DNA from: Neodiprion pinetum | Taxonomy: Eukaryota > Arthropoda > Insecta > Hymenoptera > Diprionidae | Length of the DNA: 64,000 bases | Assembly: GCF_021155775.2 (NCBI RefSeq) | Contig: NC_060238.1 | Location: forward strand, 1,660,001-1,724,000 | Direction of reading: 5' to 3' | Part shown: in pieces, positions 61,547 to 64,000 of the stretch | How positions within the stretch are numbered: the stretch's first letter is position 1 | How the letters are laid out: each line of letters starts with the position of its first letter | The notes under the pieces: generated by a model | What the model was told of the DNA's origin: nothing | Seen by the model: only the letters and a program-made list of their open reading frames with translations | Database searches by the model: none | Made by a program: the position numbers and the translations under genes

Positions 61547-64000
61547 TTAATCCTTAACGAAGCTTCGGGCACAGTAGAACCCGAAAATCTTGCCCCTCCC
61601 CACTCCGCGCTTCCTGAGACTCGGATGCGCGCGCACGCCAGCGGTTCTCAGTCGAAACAAGCTGTGAACCTAGTTATTTACTTCCGGAGCGAGCGAGGCG
61701 CCGCTTGGCCATTATCCTCGCCTAACTTTTGACGTTTCGACGATCGTGGCGGAGAGCAGGGCGTGGTTCAATGTCCCTGAGGGTCTCGCATGACGCTGCG
61801 TTACACGAGTTTCCAAATTTATTACGCCGTTTAGCGATTGAGGACCCGCGAGGGGGTTTGGTGGGTCCGTGTTAATAAGTAACAAGCATAATACACCGGA
61901 GTCGCGTCGCTTCCCGCTCTGAAAGGATACGCAAATAAACCACGTACAGAGCGAAAGAGAGAGAGAGAGAGAGGGAGTGAGAAAGAGTCACGTAGGTAAG
62001 CTAACACGCATCACCTACGCCTACAGCTTTCCCTCAGAGCAAATTATGACGCCACTTTGCAGACCCGCTACACGTCCACATGCACCAGGGTTGATGTTAT
62101 GATAGGGACTTTGCATACTCAGCCGTACAGAGGCAACTTTTCAACGGCTCGGAATTATCTACGAGATATATTTTTTTCCTTTTTCTTTTTTTCTTTTTTT
62201 TTTTCTTTTTGTTAGATAATTGTGCGATTCGTTGGCTACGTACGAAGTTTAAAACTATGGAGAAAAAAATTTAACGTGTAACGAAGAAAAACATCATACC
62301 GAAATTTTATCCCAAGTGGAAATAATTATGGAATTCACTTTTCATACGCTTGTAATAAAATCATTTTACCTTCGAATTTTAACGAACGTGTATTATTTTC
62401 GAACAACAGCACTGCGTGGCTAAAAGGATTTACTTGTAAAATTGTACATTTCGTGTGCTTAGTTTCGTGGTTTTTGAAATATCGTTGAAGAAAAATAATT
62501 GTCGAAGCAAATTGGAAAACATGTAAATTGAAAATTATGGTGCGGTGCGATTTTTGAATTTTAATAATCAACTTTGATACTTCTGCATCGTTTTAACGTC
62601 GATACTCTCAGTGTCAATATTTGACAAAATTCTTTTCAAAGAGGAATGTCGGAAACTAATGATTTTTATTTATCTTCTATGATTCTCCGTGGTGAGAGTA
62701 TATAAATCAGAATAAACAGCCTGCAAAGTGAAAGAGTAATTGATACAATTAAAGAAATTATGATAGACACTAGAGATACGTCAGAATTGTGAAGGTATTT
62801 TTATACTGTCGTTATTATTGTTGTTAGTTTCGTCGTCGGTGGATTATTATTACCGTCATTCCTATGATTATTCTTATCGGTGCTTCGCCAAGTGAATCTA
62901 CGAAGCGGATAATTGTAAGTAAATGTAACAGGCGTCTGAAGAAGTTTTCTCTCATTAGTAAGCTCTGCGAGACAATCGAGGTTAAAAAAACAAAAGGGAT
63001 GTAGAATAAACGTAACAGGAAAAATACAAGAAGCGTATTCTGTTTTACAGAAATATTCCACTATATTTCATATCATTCTCGTTTCGCGAGTTGCGGTAAG
63101 CTTTCCATTTCCCGACAATCTGGAAAAATGAAGGGGAAGAGAATAAAAGAAATCGACTTTAACAAAGGTATTGAACAGGCGGGTATCGTTCGTTTTTATT
63201 TAACTTTTTTTTTTCTATTTTTTTTTTTACATCGTTGCTAGTTGTACCGAAAGAACTCCCGTCGATGTTGTAATTCGTTGGGGGGTTTTTTTTTTCAATA
63301 CAATTGTTCGTGTAAAACGGAAAGTTGAACCAAGGAATAGGAGAGGGAAAAAGGAATGAAAGAAAAACCGAAAAAACACGAATAAAAAAGAAAACCCACA
63401 AACGAAAACCGTAATCATGTTTCACCCCCTTTTTGTTTCAATAACAGGATTTATGCCATGCTTTGTTGAAACGGCAACCATAGGTTTGTCCACGTTACGG
63501 AAGAATTGTCAATTTCCAAAATATTAATTTTCCTTCCTCCGTAAGTTTTCCACGTTGAAATAAAATTTACCGTCCGCTCATCGAATTTACTCTTGGATCG
63601 CAACCATTACTCGGAAAGTTTAGCATTAATTAATTAATATTGAATGGAATGATATTGGATAGTGTGAAATTGAAACTTGTGTTATAAACATCGAATGAGA
63701 AATATTTTGCCCCATTGGATAAATTAACTTTTCGCAGATTCATGATTTTTTTACTTTTTTTGTTTTTTTATTCAAACCACGCCGTTGAACAAAAAGGGAA
63801 AATGAAACTGTGCTACCTTGAATGCCTCATACACTCACACATTGATGCGTATAATTGGATTAACGTGGGTTTATAATTTGTGTTTGCCCCCCGGATGAAA
63901 TGCTTTGTACCTTTGAATTAGTACGTGCACGGGTATACGTATGTATACAAACGGAGCAAAAATACCTTAATTTTGCAAATTGAATAACAGACTCGCGGTG

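Larger units (their letters stand above)
59727..64000. other. Non-coding stretch to the window end
   Basis: About 4.3 kb with no supported exon. It contains a TTAA-bordered repeat copy (61380-61546) and GA-rich microsatellites (61133-61168 and 61957-61975). The 61.6-62.1-kb part is GC-richer. The longest frames (for example 60236-60640) run through T tracts and have no family features. Confidence 0.5.

Noticed and set aside
1..64000. tRNA, rRNA and CRISPR content
   Set aside because: I looked for tRNA T-loop-like GGTTCGAAT motifs, rRNA-like blocks and spaced direct repeats and saw none convincing. A covariance-model scan could still find diverged small RNAs.

Overview
The window is AT-rich, intron-rich eukaryotic DNA with many microsatellites and short DNA-transposon relics. 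It looks like an insect nuclear genome. The two recognisable genes are of the insect NPC2 (ML-domain, secreted sterol/lipid-binding) family. Frequent CpG dinucleotides and the protein style fit Hymenoptera (sawfly, wasp or ant), but that placement is an inference. No bacterial operons, CRISPR arrays, rRNA genes or convincing tRNA genes were seen.

Region 1 (1-15.4 kb) is a head-to-head pair of NPC2-like genes. Gene A is on the minus strand, with four coding exons between 5275 and 1400 (161 aa). Gene B is on the plus strand, with three coding exons between 10979 and 15035 (157 aa). Both have a signal peptide and the six cysteines of the ML fold. Both have a phase-1 intron just after the first cysteine and a phase-0 intron before the last beta strands. 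Gene A has one extra phase-1 intron in the middle of the domain. About 5.7 kb separates the two start codons. That interval holds a ~115-bp unit repeated almost three times and a duplicated ~110-bp block.

Region 2 (15.4-19.2 kb) holds a Tigger/jerky-like transposon relic, a long CT tract, an unusually CpG-rich block (18.3-18.6 kb), and a small plus-strand exon (19138-19234). That exon encodes a clear signal peptide and ends in a strong phase-1 splice donor. It looks like the first coding exon of a secreted or membrane protein.

Region 3 (19.2-64 kb) has no long real ORF and looks like a very large intron plus intergenic DNA. One internal exon with near-ideal splice signals lies at 51052-51104 and is phase-compatible with the 19138 exon. 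A second signal-peptide exon at 49602-49668 is also phase-compatible, so alternative first exons are possible. A weaker exon candidate lies at 59640-59726. The identity of this gene cannot be told from these short pieces.

Several MITE-like elements are visible: a 270-bp element with perfect terminal repeats and a near-perfect 9-bp target duplication, two elements with piggyBac-like TTAA borders, a ~500-bp long-inverted-repeat element, and a ~217-bp element with ~20-bp inverted ends. Most long reading frames elsewhere are chance frames through pyrimidine tracts and were left out. I found no exotic new system. The main points of interest are the divergent NPC2 pair and the unidentified long-intron secreted gene.
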